From contig CAZPZD010000002.1 in NCBI GenBank assembly GCA_964590515.1, positions 1 to 64,000 of the forward strand: a stretch of 64,000 nucleotides of DNA, written 5' to 3'. The stretch comes from JADFRG01 sp964590515. GTDB taxonomy: Bacteria; Chloroflexota; Anaerolineae; Anaerolineales; E44-bin32. Under the pieces are notes generated by a model, which saw only the letters and a list, made by a program, of their open reading frames with translations, had not been told where the DNA came from and did not search any database. The position numbers and the translations under genes were made by a program. Shown in pieces: positions 37,030 to 45,090 of the stretch (position 1 is the first letter of the stretch; every line of letters starts with the position of its first letter).

Positions 37030-38296
37030 TGGGTCGATACACCCCTATCGTCCGATTCGACGGGACCAGCCGCTTGCGGGCCGCTTCGAGGATTGTCTCA
37101 GGCGTGACCTGCGCCAGCCGGTCAAGATAAGTCTCGAACCACTCGTGGCCCGCAAACATTTCGCTGTATCCAAGCCAAAAAGCCTGGTTGGTGATGCTCT
37201 CCGTGCCGAAGGCAAAGAGGGCCCGGGCCTGTTTGATGGCCTTGGCTACCTCTTCCTCCCGGACCGGGTCGTTGAGCAGCTTGGTGATCTCCTCGTCACA
37301 GGCAGCCAGCACAGCTTCGGGGGTGCTATCCGGCCGGACGGTCACCGAGATCGAGTACAGATAGGGGTCGATGCTCGCGGTGAGGCTCCCCGAGACAGAT
37401 GCGGCCAGCTCTCCCTCGACCAGTCGCTTGTACAGCCGGGAGGTTTTGTTCGAGATATCTCCGCCAAGGAATCCGAGGTTTGTCGCCCCGCTGAGCGCGC
37501 TGTCCAGCACACCCAGAGGAATGAGGTCACCGTCCCCCGCGCTTGGTGCATGGTAGGCCAGCTCGAGGTAGGCCGTCTCGCCGGGTCCTTCGACTTCCAC
37601 CCACCGTTCTCCCGGCTGGCCCGGCTCCGGCCGAGGCTTGTGCACCGGGCGGGGCGCCTTGGGGAGCGGCCCAAAGAGCTCCCGGATTCGCTCGAGCATT
37701 GGGCCGGCTTTGAAATTGCCCGCAACGGCCAGGACCGCGTTGCTGGGCACATAGTACGTTTGATAGTGGTTGTACAGATCATCCCGGGTAATCGATTCCA
37801 AATCGGTCATATCGCCCAAGACCGTGTGTTGATAGGGGTGAATCCGAAAGGCCGCTGCGTGCAGCTCCTCCGACAGTCGGAAGGAAGGATCGTTCTCAGC
37901 TCCCTGCCGCTCGGAGATGATCACGGTCCGCTCCGACTCGACTTCCTTCGCCTCGAACAGGCTGTTCGCCATTCGATCGGCCTCGATCCGCAGGCCAAGG
38001 TCGGCCCGGTCCTGCGGCATGGTTTCGAAATAGGCCGTCCAATCGACCCAGGTGAAGGCGTTCCACAAGCCTCCATCCCGCGAGATCGCTCGGTCCAGGG
38101 TGCCTGCCGGAAAGGTTGGCGTCCCCTTGAACTGCATGTGTTCGACCCAGTGGGAAACTCCGGTGATCCCGGGCCGTTCGTTGCGGGAGCCCACCCGATA
38201 CCAGACCCAGGTACTGATGAGCGGCGCGGTATGGATCTCCTTGAGCCGGACCTCCAGGCCATTTCGGAGCTTGGTTCGCAGCATCGCCTCACTCAC
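37016..38296 (-). CDS. M16-family zinc peptidase, catalytic subunit
   Basis: A 426-aa peptidase with the inverted zinc motif HWVEH (about residues 49-53). The distal Glu is probably in ESERTVIISER. The C-terminal half has the common M16 substrate-side fold. It is the partner of the motif-less M16 protein encoded next with an overlap, forming a likely heterodimer that degrades peptides in a closed chamber. The ATG overlaps the upstream dehydrogenase stop by 4 bases. No signal peptide, so probably cytoplasmic. Confidence 0.9.
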   Translation of the reverse strand: MSEAMLRTKLRNGLEVRLKEIHTAPLISTWVWYRVGSRNERPGITGVSHWVEHMQFKGTPTFPAGTLDRAISRDGGLWNAFTWVDWTAYFETMPQDRADLGLRIEADRMANSLFEAKEVESERTVIISERQGAENDPSFRLSEELHAAAFRIHPYQHTVLGDMTDLESITRDDLYNHYQTYYVPSNAVLAVAGNFKAGPMLERIRELFGPLPKAPRPVHKPRPEPGQPGERWVEVEGPGETAYLELAYHAPSAGDGDLIPLGVLDSALSGATNLGFLGGDISNKTSRLYKRLVEGELAASVSGSLTASIDPYLYSISVTVRPDSTPEAVLAACDEEITKLLNDPVREEEVAKAIKQARALFAFGTESITNQAFWLGYSEMFAGHEWFETYLDRLAQVTPETILEAARKRLVPSNRTIGVYRPNGRV

Positions 38297-39651
38297 AGGC
38301 TGCGCTCCTCCTGACGAGCGGTCTCTGGCTCGCTGAGCGGCATCCCATCCGGGCCGTACCCCTGCCCGAACCCGACATAGCGAAACCCTAACCGCGCCAT
38401 CTGCTTCGGATCGTAGATATTGCGACCATCTACGATGACCGGTTGGCGCATCAGATCGTGGATGCGCTGCAGATCCAACTGAATGAACTCATTCCACTCG
38501 GTGCACACCACAATCGCATCACAGCCCGCCGCCAAACTGTACGGGTCGGAAGCCATCTGGATCTCGGGGAAGAGGGCAGCCGCCCGCTCCATGGCAACCG
38601 GATCATAGGCCCGGATCCGGGATCCCTCGGAGCTGAACAGCTGGGCAACCTCCAGAGCGGGCGCTTCGCGCAAGTCATCGGTATCGGGTTTGAAGGTCAG
38701 ACCGAGCAGACCGATTACCTTGCCCCGCAAATCCCCGAGCAGTTCACGGGTCTTGTCAACCAGCAGCGAGCGCCGATCGTCGTTGATCTCCATCACGGCC
38801 TGCAGCAGCTGCGGATGACGTCCTTTCTCCGCCGCCATGTAGGCCAGTGCCTTGACATCCTTGGGAAAACACGAGCCCCCGTAGCCCAGACCGGCTTCCA
38901 GGAAATGAGGGGTGATTCGGGGGTCGTACCCCATGCCGGTAGCCACTTCCTTGATGTCCGCCCCAAGCGCTTCACAGATGTTGGCGATCTCGTTGATGAA
39001 AGAGATCTTGGTGGCCAGAAACGCGTTCGAGGCGTACTTGATCATCTCGGCGGTGCGCAGGTCGGTAATCATGATCGGAGCCCGCAACGGCAGGTGGAGC
39101 TGGGCCACTTTCTCCGCAGCCCGGGCGTCGGTGGAGCCCAAGACTGTCCGGGCCGGGTGCATGAAATCGGTAATGGCGGCCCCCTCCCGCAGGAACTCCG
39201 GATTCGAGACGACCGAGAATGGGATGGAAACCCGTTGGTGAGAGCGTACGGTATCCGCCAACCAGTCCCCGGTGCCGACCGGGACAGTCGATTTGTTGAC
39301 AATAATGAGAGGGGCGATCATGGCTTGGGCAATTGATTCAGCAGCCTGGCGAATGTGTTTCAGGTCGGCTTCCCCCTCAGCGCCCCCAGGCGTACCCACG
39401 GCGATAAAGACAAATTCGGCCTCGGCGACGGCTTCCGAATACGACGTAGTAAAGCGCAGCCGTCCGGCCGCCAGGTTACGCCCAACCAGCTCTTCCAACC
39501 CCGGCTCGTAGATCGGCAGCTGTCCACGCTGCAGCCCTGAGATCCGATCCTGATCGGTGTCCAACGCCACGACTCGGTTCCCGAGATCGGCAAAGCACGC
39601 TCCGGTCACCAAGCCGACATGGCCGACCCCGACCACCGTCAGATTCTTCAA
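38293..39651 (-). CDS. UDP-glucose/GDP-mannose dehydrogenase family protein
   Basis: A 452-aa NAD-dependent dehydrogenase oxidising a nucleotide sugar twice, typically UDP-glucose to UDP-glucuronate. The NAD motif is VVGVGHVGLVTGACFADLG. The active-site Cys is in LGYGGSCFPKDVKALAYMA. The substrate loop near SNPEFLREGAA and the C-terminal GLTFKPDTDDLREAPALEV are present. The start is TTG 39651, giving (M)KNLTVVGVG. It has AGGAG nine bases upstream and a TATTAT -10 further up (39684-39679). UDP-glucose is the likeliest substrate. Confidence 0.93.
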   Translation of the reverse strand: MKNLTVVGVGHVGLVTGACFADLGNRVVALDTDQDRISGLQRGQLPIYEPGLEELVGRNLAAGRLRFTTSYSEAVAEAEFVFIAVGTPGGAEGEADLKHIRQAAESIAQAMIAPLIIVNKSTVPVGTGDWLADTVRSHQRVSIPFSVVSNPEFLREGAAITDFMHPARTVLGSTDARAAEKVAQLHLPLRAPIMITDLRTAEMIKYASNAFLATKISFINEIANICEALGADIKEVATGMGYDPRITPHFLEAGLGYGGSCFPKDVKALAYMAAEKGRHPQLLQAVMEINDDRRSLLVDKTRELLGDLRGKVIGLLGLTFKPDTDDLREAPALEVAQLFSSEGSRIRAYDPVAMERAAALFPEIQMASDPYSLAAGCDAIVVCTEWNEFIQLDLQRIHDLMRQPVIVDGRNIYDPKQMARLGFRYVGFGQGYGPDGMPLSEPETARQEERSL

Positions 39652-39749
39652 AAGAGCACTCTCCTGGAGGGGGCGGCAATAATACCATGCAACCCCGCCC
39701 ACGAGCCTACCTGGCGTAAAATCAACCCTGTCATCCCCTGGAGGGCGCC

Positions 39750-40277
39750 GTGGAAGTCAATCAGGCCATCCGATTCAAGCGTGCAGTGCGCAGTTTTGGC
39801 GCCGAGACGCTTCCCGAGCAGGCCTTGCAGGCTATTCTGAACGCCGGCCGTAGGGCCCAGTCGGCCAAGAACCGCCAGGCGTGGCACTTTATCGTCATCC
39901 GCGACCGGGAGACGCTGGCGGAGCTAGCCAAGCTTGGCACCTACGCCGCCCACCTATCGGGGGCCGCCGCCGCTATCGGCATCCTGACCCCCAACCCCGA
40001 CGAACGATGGTCAATTATGTTCGATGCCGGGCAGGCCGCGGCCTACATGCAATTGGCCGCCCTTGAGCTGGGGATTGGTTCCTGTCCCGCGACCATCTAC
40101 CAGGGCGAAGAGGCTCGCCGGCGGCTGGGGTTCCCGGCGGAACTGCATCTGCGAGTGATGTTATCTTTCGGGTACCCTGCCGACCCCGGCGAGCTTACTG
40201 CCTCGCCGCACCCGGGCGGCCGAAAGGCGCTCTCTCAGCTGGTCTCCTTTGAGCGCTGGCAGGATCCATTGCCCTGA
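39750..40277 (+). CDS. Nitroreductase-family FMN protein
   Basis: A 175-aa flavin oxidoreductase. The FMN site begins AIRFKRAVRSFG, with AGRRAQSAKNRQAWHFIVI and the later GQAAAYMQLAALELGIGSCP. It reduces nitro or quinone substrates in known members; the physiological substrate here is unknown. The start is GTG 39750 with GGAGG six bases before and a TAAAAT -10 at 39717-39722. Its stop overlaps the probable start of the MFS transporter. Confidence 0.9.
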   Translation: MEVNQAIRFKRAVRSFGAETLPEQALQAILNAGRRAQSAKNRQAWHFIVIRDRETLAELAKLGTYAAHLSGAAAAIGILTPNPDERWSIMFDAGQAAAYMQLAALELGIGSCPATIYQGEEARRRLGFPAELHLRVMLSFGYPADPGELTASPHPGGRKALSQLVSFERWQDPLP

Positions 40278-41425
40278 GATTCTCTGTTCAACTGGTCCCC
40301 CTCATCCTGACCCGGACGGTCATCAATACCGGCTATCGGATGGTCTATCCCTTCCTGCCGATCATCGCCCGCAGCCTCGCCGTTGCACCTGCGGCCATCA
40401 TCCTGGGAGTGACGGCACGCTCGGCCCTCGGTCTGGGGACTCCACTGTTGGGAGCGCTCGCCGATCGGATCGGGCGCAAGCCGGCGTTGCTGGCGGGGGT
40501 GGCAATCTTTATCGCCGGCGGCCTGATGGTGGCCCTGCACCCAAGCTACCCCACCCTGGTGCTGGCGTTGCTCTCGGTCGGCCTGTCCAAGGCGCTGTTC
40601 GACTCGGCCCTGTACGCCCACGTGGGTGACCGGGTGCCATTCGAGCGGCGGGGGACCTCGATGGCGTTGGTTGAGTTCAGCTGGTCGGGTGCGTTCTTGA
40701 TTGGGATACCGGCAATCGGATTGCTGATGGGCGCCGCCGGATGGGTGGCTCCATTCCCGGCCTTGGCAGGCCTCGCCTTGTTAGGGGGGATCTGGATCTG
40801 GATCACTCTCCCCGGGAACTCCGGCTCTGGCGGCCGAGGGGCCTCGCTCGGCAGCGGCTTCTCGGCGATCCTGCTCAGGAGGTCGGCCCTCGCCGGGCTT
40901 GCGGTCGGGCTGCTGATCTCGGCCTCCAACGAGATGATCAACATCGTGTATGGTCTCTGGATGGAGCAGACCTTCGACCTTCGGATTGCAGCGTTAGGTG
41001 CGGCCACAGCCGTCATCGGCCTTGCCGAACTTGGGGGCGAAGGGCTCGTGGCGGGCCTGGCCGATCGGATTGGCAAGCGCCGACTGGTTGCGGTGGGAAT
41101 CATGGCCTGCTGCCTTACCACCCTGCTGCTTCCCCTGCTTGCCGGATCGCTCGGGGTGGGCCTGCTTGGTCTCTTCGCGTTCTATTTGAGCTTCGAGGCC
41201 ACTATCGTCGGTACGTTGCCATTGATGAGTGAGCAGGTACCGCAGGCCAGGGCGACCCTGCTAGCCACCAACATCGCCGCCCTCTCGCTCGGCCGGAGTG
41301 TGGGAGCCCTCGCCGGAGCTCCACTGTTCGCCCTCGGGATGCAGGCTAATGCAGCAGCCGCAGCGGCCTTGAATTTGCTTGCCTTGGGCTTGCTGCTCGG
41401 CCTGGTGAAGGAACGAGGTCAATGA
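40274..41425 (+). CDS. MFS transporter, probable CTG start
   Basis: A major-facilitator transporter of about 383 aa with roughly 12 helices. The loop 2-3 signature GALADRIGRKPALL is clear, and a repeat-like GLADRIGKRRLVAV occurs in the second half. From ATG 40340 the first helix would be missing. In frame upstream, codons reading FSVQLVPLILTRTVINTGYR supply it, and no ATG, GTG or TTG is available before the stop at 40250. CTG 40274 overlaps the nitroreductase TGA in a CTGA junction and has AGGA ten bases before, so I place the start there. The substrate is unknown. Confidence 0.8.
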   Translation: MRFSVQLVPLILTRTVINTGYRMVYPFLPIIARSLAVAPAAIILGVTARSALGLGTPLLGALADRIGRKPALLAGVAIFIAGGLMVALHPSYPTLVLALLSVGLSKALFDSALYAHVGDRVPFERRGTSMALVEFSWSGAFLIGIPAIGLLMGAAGWVAPFPALAGLALLGGIWIWITLPGNSGSGGRGASLGSGFSAILLRRSALAGLAVGLLISASNEMINIVYGLWMEQTFDLRIAALGAATAVIGLAELGGEGLVAGLADRIGKRRLVAVGIMACCLTTLLLPLLAGSLGVGLLGLFAFYLSFEATIVGTLPLMSEQVPQARATLLATNIAALSLGRSVGALAGAPLFALGMQANAAAAAALNLLALGLLLGLVKERGQ

Positions 41426-42717
41426 AGATGGAACCAAGACCGTCAGTCGATCTGCTGGTCCACTCTGCTTCTCAGCTGCTCACCTGCGCCGGCGGCCCGC
41501 AGCGCGGGCCCGCCCTGGGCACCCTCGGGCTCATCGAGGGCGGGGCGGTTGCGATTCGGGCCGGGCTCATTGTAGCGACCGGGTCGACCGAGGAGCTCCG
41601 CCGCTCTTACTCAGCATCCCGCGAACTCAGCGCGGCTGGTCGGGTGGTCCTGCCCGGCTTTGTCGACCCGCATACTCACCTCGTATGGGCCGGCGACCGC
41701 GCCGCCGAATTTGAACAGCGGGTCCAGGGCGCGAGCTACCTGGAGATTCTGGAGGCCGGAGGTGGCATCCTTTCGACGGTTCGCCGGACCCGGTTCGCCA
41801 GCCTCGAGACTTTGCTGTCGGAGAGCCGGCCGCGGCTGCGCAAGATGCTGGAATATGGAACGACAACCGCCGAGGCCAAGACCGGCTACGGGCTGAAACT
41901 CGAGGCCGAGCTGCGCCTCCTGGATGCAATCCTGGCGCTGGGTTCCGAGGGACCGGTCGACCTGGTGCCTACGTTTCTGGCGGCCCACGCCGTCCCGGAA
42001 GGCTGGCAGCCCGCTGAATATGTGGAGCTGATCTGCGATCACATGCTGCCGGCCCTGGTTCCCTGGTGGGCCCGCCACGGCCGAGGACTCCCACTTCCGT
42101 TTGTCGATGTGTTCTGCGAGGTTGGGGCTTTCGACCTGGCGCTCAGCCGCCGGGTGCTCGAGTCCGCCCGTTCACTGGGTTTCCCGCTCAAGATTCACGC
42201 CGACGAATTCAACTCGCTGGGAGCGGCCGGGCTGGCGGTCGAACTCGGGGCCACTTCCGCAGACCACTTGCTCCAAACCCCGGCCTCGGATCTCATGCGG
42301 TTGGCGGGATCGGATACCGTGGCTGTGGCGCTGCCGGCTACGCCATTTGGCCTTGGCTTGCCGACTTATCCTCCGGCTCAGGCGATCTTGAAGCATGGTG
42401 GAATCCTGGCGCTCGGAACGGACCTCAACCCAGGGACCGCCTGGTGCGAGAACATGCAGTTTGTGATCAGCTTGGCCTGTCGAACCCTGGGGCTCAGCCC
42501 CGCCCAGGCGATCGCCGCAGCCACTATCAACGCCGCTGCCGCTATTGGCCGGGACGAGCGAGTCGGCAGTCTCGAGCCCGGTAAAGACGCCGACCTGCTT
42601 GTGCTCGGTGTTTCCGATTACCGCCAGCTTGGTTACCGGTTTGGCACGAACCTTGTATCGACGGTTATCAAGAAAGGTCAAATCGTCGTGGCTGAGAGGA
42701 CCGATGGATTGGACTGA
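41422..42717 (+). CDS. hutI: Imidazolonepropionase
   Basis: A 431-aa amidohydrolase opening the imidazolone ring in histidine breakdown. Metal and substrate motifs are LPGFVDPHTHLVWAGDRAAE, TTTAEAKTGYGLKLEAELR, the zinc/iron His in KIHADEF and ALGTDLNPGTAWCENMQF. No hutH, hutU or hutG is nearby, so either the rest of the pathway is elsewhere or the enzyme acts on a related ring. The ATG overlaps the MFS stop by 4 bases, suggesting a transport-plus-hydrolase unit. Confidence 0.92.
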   Translation: MKMEPRPSVDLLVHSASQLLTCAGGPQRGPALGTLGLIEGGAVAIRAGLIVATGSTEELRRSYSASRELSAAGRVVLPGFVDPHTHLVWAGDRAAEFEQRVQGASYLEILEAGGGILSTVRRTRFASLETLLSESRPRLRKMLEYGTTTAEAKTGYGLKLEAELRLLDAILALGSEGPVDLVPTFLAAHAVPEGWQPAEYVELICDHMLPALVPWWARHGRGLPLPFVDVFCEVGAFDLALSRRVLESARSLGFPLKIHADEFNSLGAAGLAVELGATSADHLLQTPASDLMRLAGSDTVAVALPATPFGLGLPTYPPAQAILKHGGILALGTDLNPGTAWCENMQFVISLACRTLGLSPAQAIAAATINAAAAIGRDERVGSLEPGKDADLLVLGVSDYRQLGYRFGTNLVSTVIKKGQIVVAERTDGLD

Positions 42718-42880
42718 AACACCGCTCGGAGTCCGGGCGGTTCTCATCGTGGCGGCTGCCGTCGCGGCTTGGATTTCGATTCGATTTGTGCTCAGGATCA
42801 CAATGCGTCTATTCGCCCTTGGCTGCCTGGGCCTCGCGGTGCTGGTGGTCATTGGCGGGGTCGCCGGCTGGCTGGGCTGA
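42704..42880 (+). CDS. Small two-helix membrane protein
   Basis: A 58-aa protein starting MDWTETPLGVRAVLIVAAAV with two hydrophobic segments (about 10-30 and 35-56) and a short basic turn (RITMRL). ATG 42704 is preceded by AGAGGA and overlaps the end of hutI by 14 bases, so it is translationally coupled to it. No family is recognised. It is judged real from the RBS, overlap and clean membrane pattern. Confidence 0.6.
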   Translation: MDWTETPLGVRAVLIVAAAVAAWISIRFVLRITMRLFALGCLGLAVLVVIGGVAGWLG

Positions 42881-42917
42881 GTCGGGCTGAAGCGGCGCAG
42901 TTCACGGCTTTAACACA

Positions 42918-42946
42918 AACAGCCCCTCCTGGTCGGAGGGGCTGTT
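42918..42946. terminator. Bidirectional terminator between the hutI unit and groEL
   Basis: A perfect 12-bp stem AACAGCCCCTCC / GGAGGGGCTGTT with a 5-nt loop. On the minus strand it is followed by TGTGTTAAAG and on the plus strand by GATTTGC. It lies between convergent genes. Confidence 0.85.
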
Positions 42947-42965
42947 GATTTGCATCCCGAGCGGA

Positions 42966-44597
42966 CTAATAGTCCGGCATGGGAGGGGTGGGTGACTTAT
43001 TTTCCTGGGGAACATCGGTCACCAGGGCCTCGGTCGTGAGGATCATGGCCGCGATCGAGGCGGCGTTTTCCAGCGCACCCTTCGTAACCTTGGCTGGATC
43101 GATGATGCCGGCCACGACCATATCCACATAGTCGCCCGCCATCACGTCGTAGCCGATGTTCTTGTTCTTCTTCTCAGTCTGCTGACGGCGCACCGACTCG
43201 AGCACCACCGCCCCGTCCATTCCGGCGTTGCGGACGATGCCCCGTAGTGGCATCTCCAGCGCTCGCCGAACGATGTTGATCCCGGTGTTGATGTCCTCGT
43301 CCGGATCCTTGAGCTTGGCGATCGTGTCACGGGCATTGATCAGCGCGACCCCGCCGCCTGGAACGATCCCCTCTTCCACGGCCGCCCGGGTGGCCGAGAG
43401 TGCATCCTCGACCCGGTGCTTCTTTTCCTTCAACTCCACCTCGGTGGCCGCGCCGACCCGGATCACTGCTACCCCGCCGGACAGCTTCGCCAGGCGCTCC
43501 TGCAGTTTTTCCTTGTCGTAGTCGCTGGTCGACTTGTCGATCTCGACCTTGATTTCCTCGATCCGGCCCTTGATCTTGGCCGGGTCGCCCTTACCCTCGA
43601 TGATGGTAGTGTCCTCTTTGTTCGAGGTGACCTTACCGGCCTGGCCAAGGTCGTTGATGGTGACCGATTCGAGCTTGCGTCCCAGCTCCTCGGTGACCAC
43701 CGTCCCGCCGGTGAGGGTAGCGATGTCTTGCAGCATGGCCTTGCGCCGATCTCCGAATCCGGGAGCCTTGACCGCCAGCACATTGAGCATGCCGCGCAGC
43801 TTGTTGAGCACCAGGGTGGCCAGCGCCTCGCCGTCCACATCCTCGGCGATCACCACCAGCTCACGGCGGCCCACCTGGACCAGCTTCTCCAGCAGCGGGA
43901 CAATGTCGCTTGCGGCGGAGATCTTCTTGTCGTGGATCAGCAGGTAAGGGGCTTCGATCACCGCTTCCATGTTTTCCGGTTCGGTGACAAAGTAGGCGGA
44001 GATGTAGCCCCGATCGAACTGCATGCCTTCCACATACTCGGTCTCGAACTCGAGGCCCTTCGACTCCTCGACCGTGACCACTCCGTCTTTCCCGACCTTA
44101 TCCATCACCTCGGCTATCAGCTTGCCGATGTCATTGTCCTGGGCCGAGATGGCCGCCACCGAGGCGATCTCTTCCTTGGTGGTCACGTCGATGGCCGATG
44201 CTGTGATCGCGTCGGCGATTGCTTTGGCCGCCCGCTCGATGCCGCGCTTGAGCATCATCGGGTTGGCACCGGCCGACAGATTCTTCAACCCCTCAGTCAC
44301 GATGGCGTGAGCCAGAACGGTCGAAGTCGTGGTGCCATCGCCGGCGATGTCGTTGGTCTTGGTCGCCGCCTCTTTGAGCAGCTGGGCCCCCATGTTCTCA
44401 TAAGGGTCGTCCAACTCGATTTCCTTGGCGACCGTCACTCCGTCGTGAGTGATGGTCGGCGAGCCGAATTTGCGATCCAAGCCTACGTTGCGTCCCTTCG
44501 GCCCGAGGGTGGTCGCCACCGCGTTGGCCAAGATGTCCACCCCGTCCTTCAAGCGGCGGCGTGCGTCTTCCCCGAATGCAAGTTGTTTTGCAGTCAT
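42966..44597 (-). CDS. groL: Chaperonin GroEL (60 kDa)
   Basis: A 543-aa folding chamber subunit. Motifs include TLGPKGRNVGLDRKFGSPTI, the ATP site AGDGTTTSTVLAHAIVTEG and EEGIVPGGGVALINARD. The apical domain has the usual YISAYFVT. The tail ends NKSPTPPMPDY and lacks the flexible GGM repeat found in most GroELs. It lies 31 bases after groES. Transcription is controlled by the promoter and CIRCE element upstream of groES. Confidence 0.97.
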   Translation of the reverse strand: MTAKQLAFGEDARRRLKDGVDILANAVATTLGPKGRNVGLDRKFGSPTITHDGVTVAKEIELDDPYENMGAQLLKEAATKTNDIAGDGTTTSTVLAHAIVTEGLKNLSAGANPMMLKRGIERAAKAIADAITASAIDVTTKEEIASVAAISAQDNDIGKLIAEVMDKVGKDGVVTVEESKGLEFETEYVEGMQFDRGYISAYFVTEPENMEAVIEAPYLLIHDKKISAASDIVPLLEKLVQVGRRELVVIAEDVDGEALATLVLNKLRGMLNVLAVKAPGFGDRRKAMLQDIATLTGGTVVTEELGRKLESVTINDLGQAGKVTSNKEDTTIIEGKGDPAKIKGRIEEIKVEIDKSTSDYDKEKLQERLAKLSGGVAVIRVGAATEVELKEKKHRVEDALSATRAAVEEGIVPGGGVALINARDTIAKLKDPDEDINTGINIVRRALEMPLRGIVRNAGMDGAVVLESVRRQQTEKKNKNIGYDVMAGDYVDMVVAGIIDPAKVTKGALENAASIAAMILTTEALVTDVPQENKSPTPPMPDY

Positions 44598-44628
44598 GCG
44601 TTTGAATTCCCTCCTTGGTGTATGAGTA

Positions 44629-44925
44629 TCAGTCGGTGATGATGGCGAGCACGTCGGTCTCGCGCAGGATCAGCAGCTTCTCGCCATCCACTTTGATTTC
44701 GGTACCACCATACTTGGCGAACAGGACTCGGTCGCCAACCTTGACATCCATCTCGATCCGCTTGCCGTCTTCGTCGCGGGCCCCCGGCCCAACGGACAGC
44801 ACCTCGCCCTTCATGGGCTTCTCCTTGGCGGTCTCGGGGAGCACGATGCCGCTGGCCGTGACTTCCTCCTCCTCGAGCGGTTTGACCACCAAGCGGTCAG
44901 CCAACGGTTTGAACTTGATCTTCAT
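44629..44925 (-). CDS. groS: Co-chaperonin GroES
   Basis: A 98-aa lid subunit of the chaperonin. The signature runs FKPLADRLVVKPLEEEEVTA, then GIVLPETAKEKPMKGEVLSV. The mobile loop lies in EEEEVTASGIVLP, and the C-terminal DVLAIITD is standard. It is the first gene of the groES-groEL operon, with a leader carrying CIRCE. Confidence 0.97.
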   Translation of the reverse strand: MKIKFKPLADRLVVKPLEEEEVTASGIVLPETAKEKPMKGEVLSVGPGARDEDGKRIEMDVKVGDRVLFAKYGGTEIKVDGEKLLILRETDVLAIITD

Positions 44926-44974
44926 ATGGGTTCTCCCTCAGGATTAGGATTCGGTCTGATACACGATTCGCCAG

Positions 44975-45001
44975 TTAGCACTCAGCAGGTCAGAGTGCTA
45001 A
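44975..45001 (-). promoter_or_regulatory. CIRCE operator (HrcA binding site)
   Basis: An exact consensus TTAGCACTC-N9-GAGTGCTAA inverted repeat, 49 bases before groES. CIRCE is the binding site of the heat-shock repressor HrcA. It lies just downstream of the inferred transcription start, so HrcA would block initiation. Confidence 0.97.
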
Positions 45002-45012
45002 CCAGCGACGTG

Positions 45013-45042
45013 AGTCTACCAAAGAGCCTCACTGGTTGTCAA
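45013..45042 (-). promoter_or_regulatory. Sigma-A-type promoter of groES-groEL
   Basis: A perfect TTGACA (45042-45037) and a TAGACT -10 (45018-45013) separated by 18 bases on the minus strand, immediately upstream of CIRCE. Housekeeping-sigma transcription with HrcA repression is the expected control. Confidence 0.85.
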
Positions 45043-45090
45043 GAACGATCGCGGGCGGCCCTCGGAAGCGAGAATCGCTTGGATTGCCGC

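Noticed and set aside
40340..41425. MFS transporter starting at ATG 40340
   Set aside because: This would remove the first transmembrane helix, which is clearly encoded upstream in frame.
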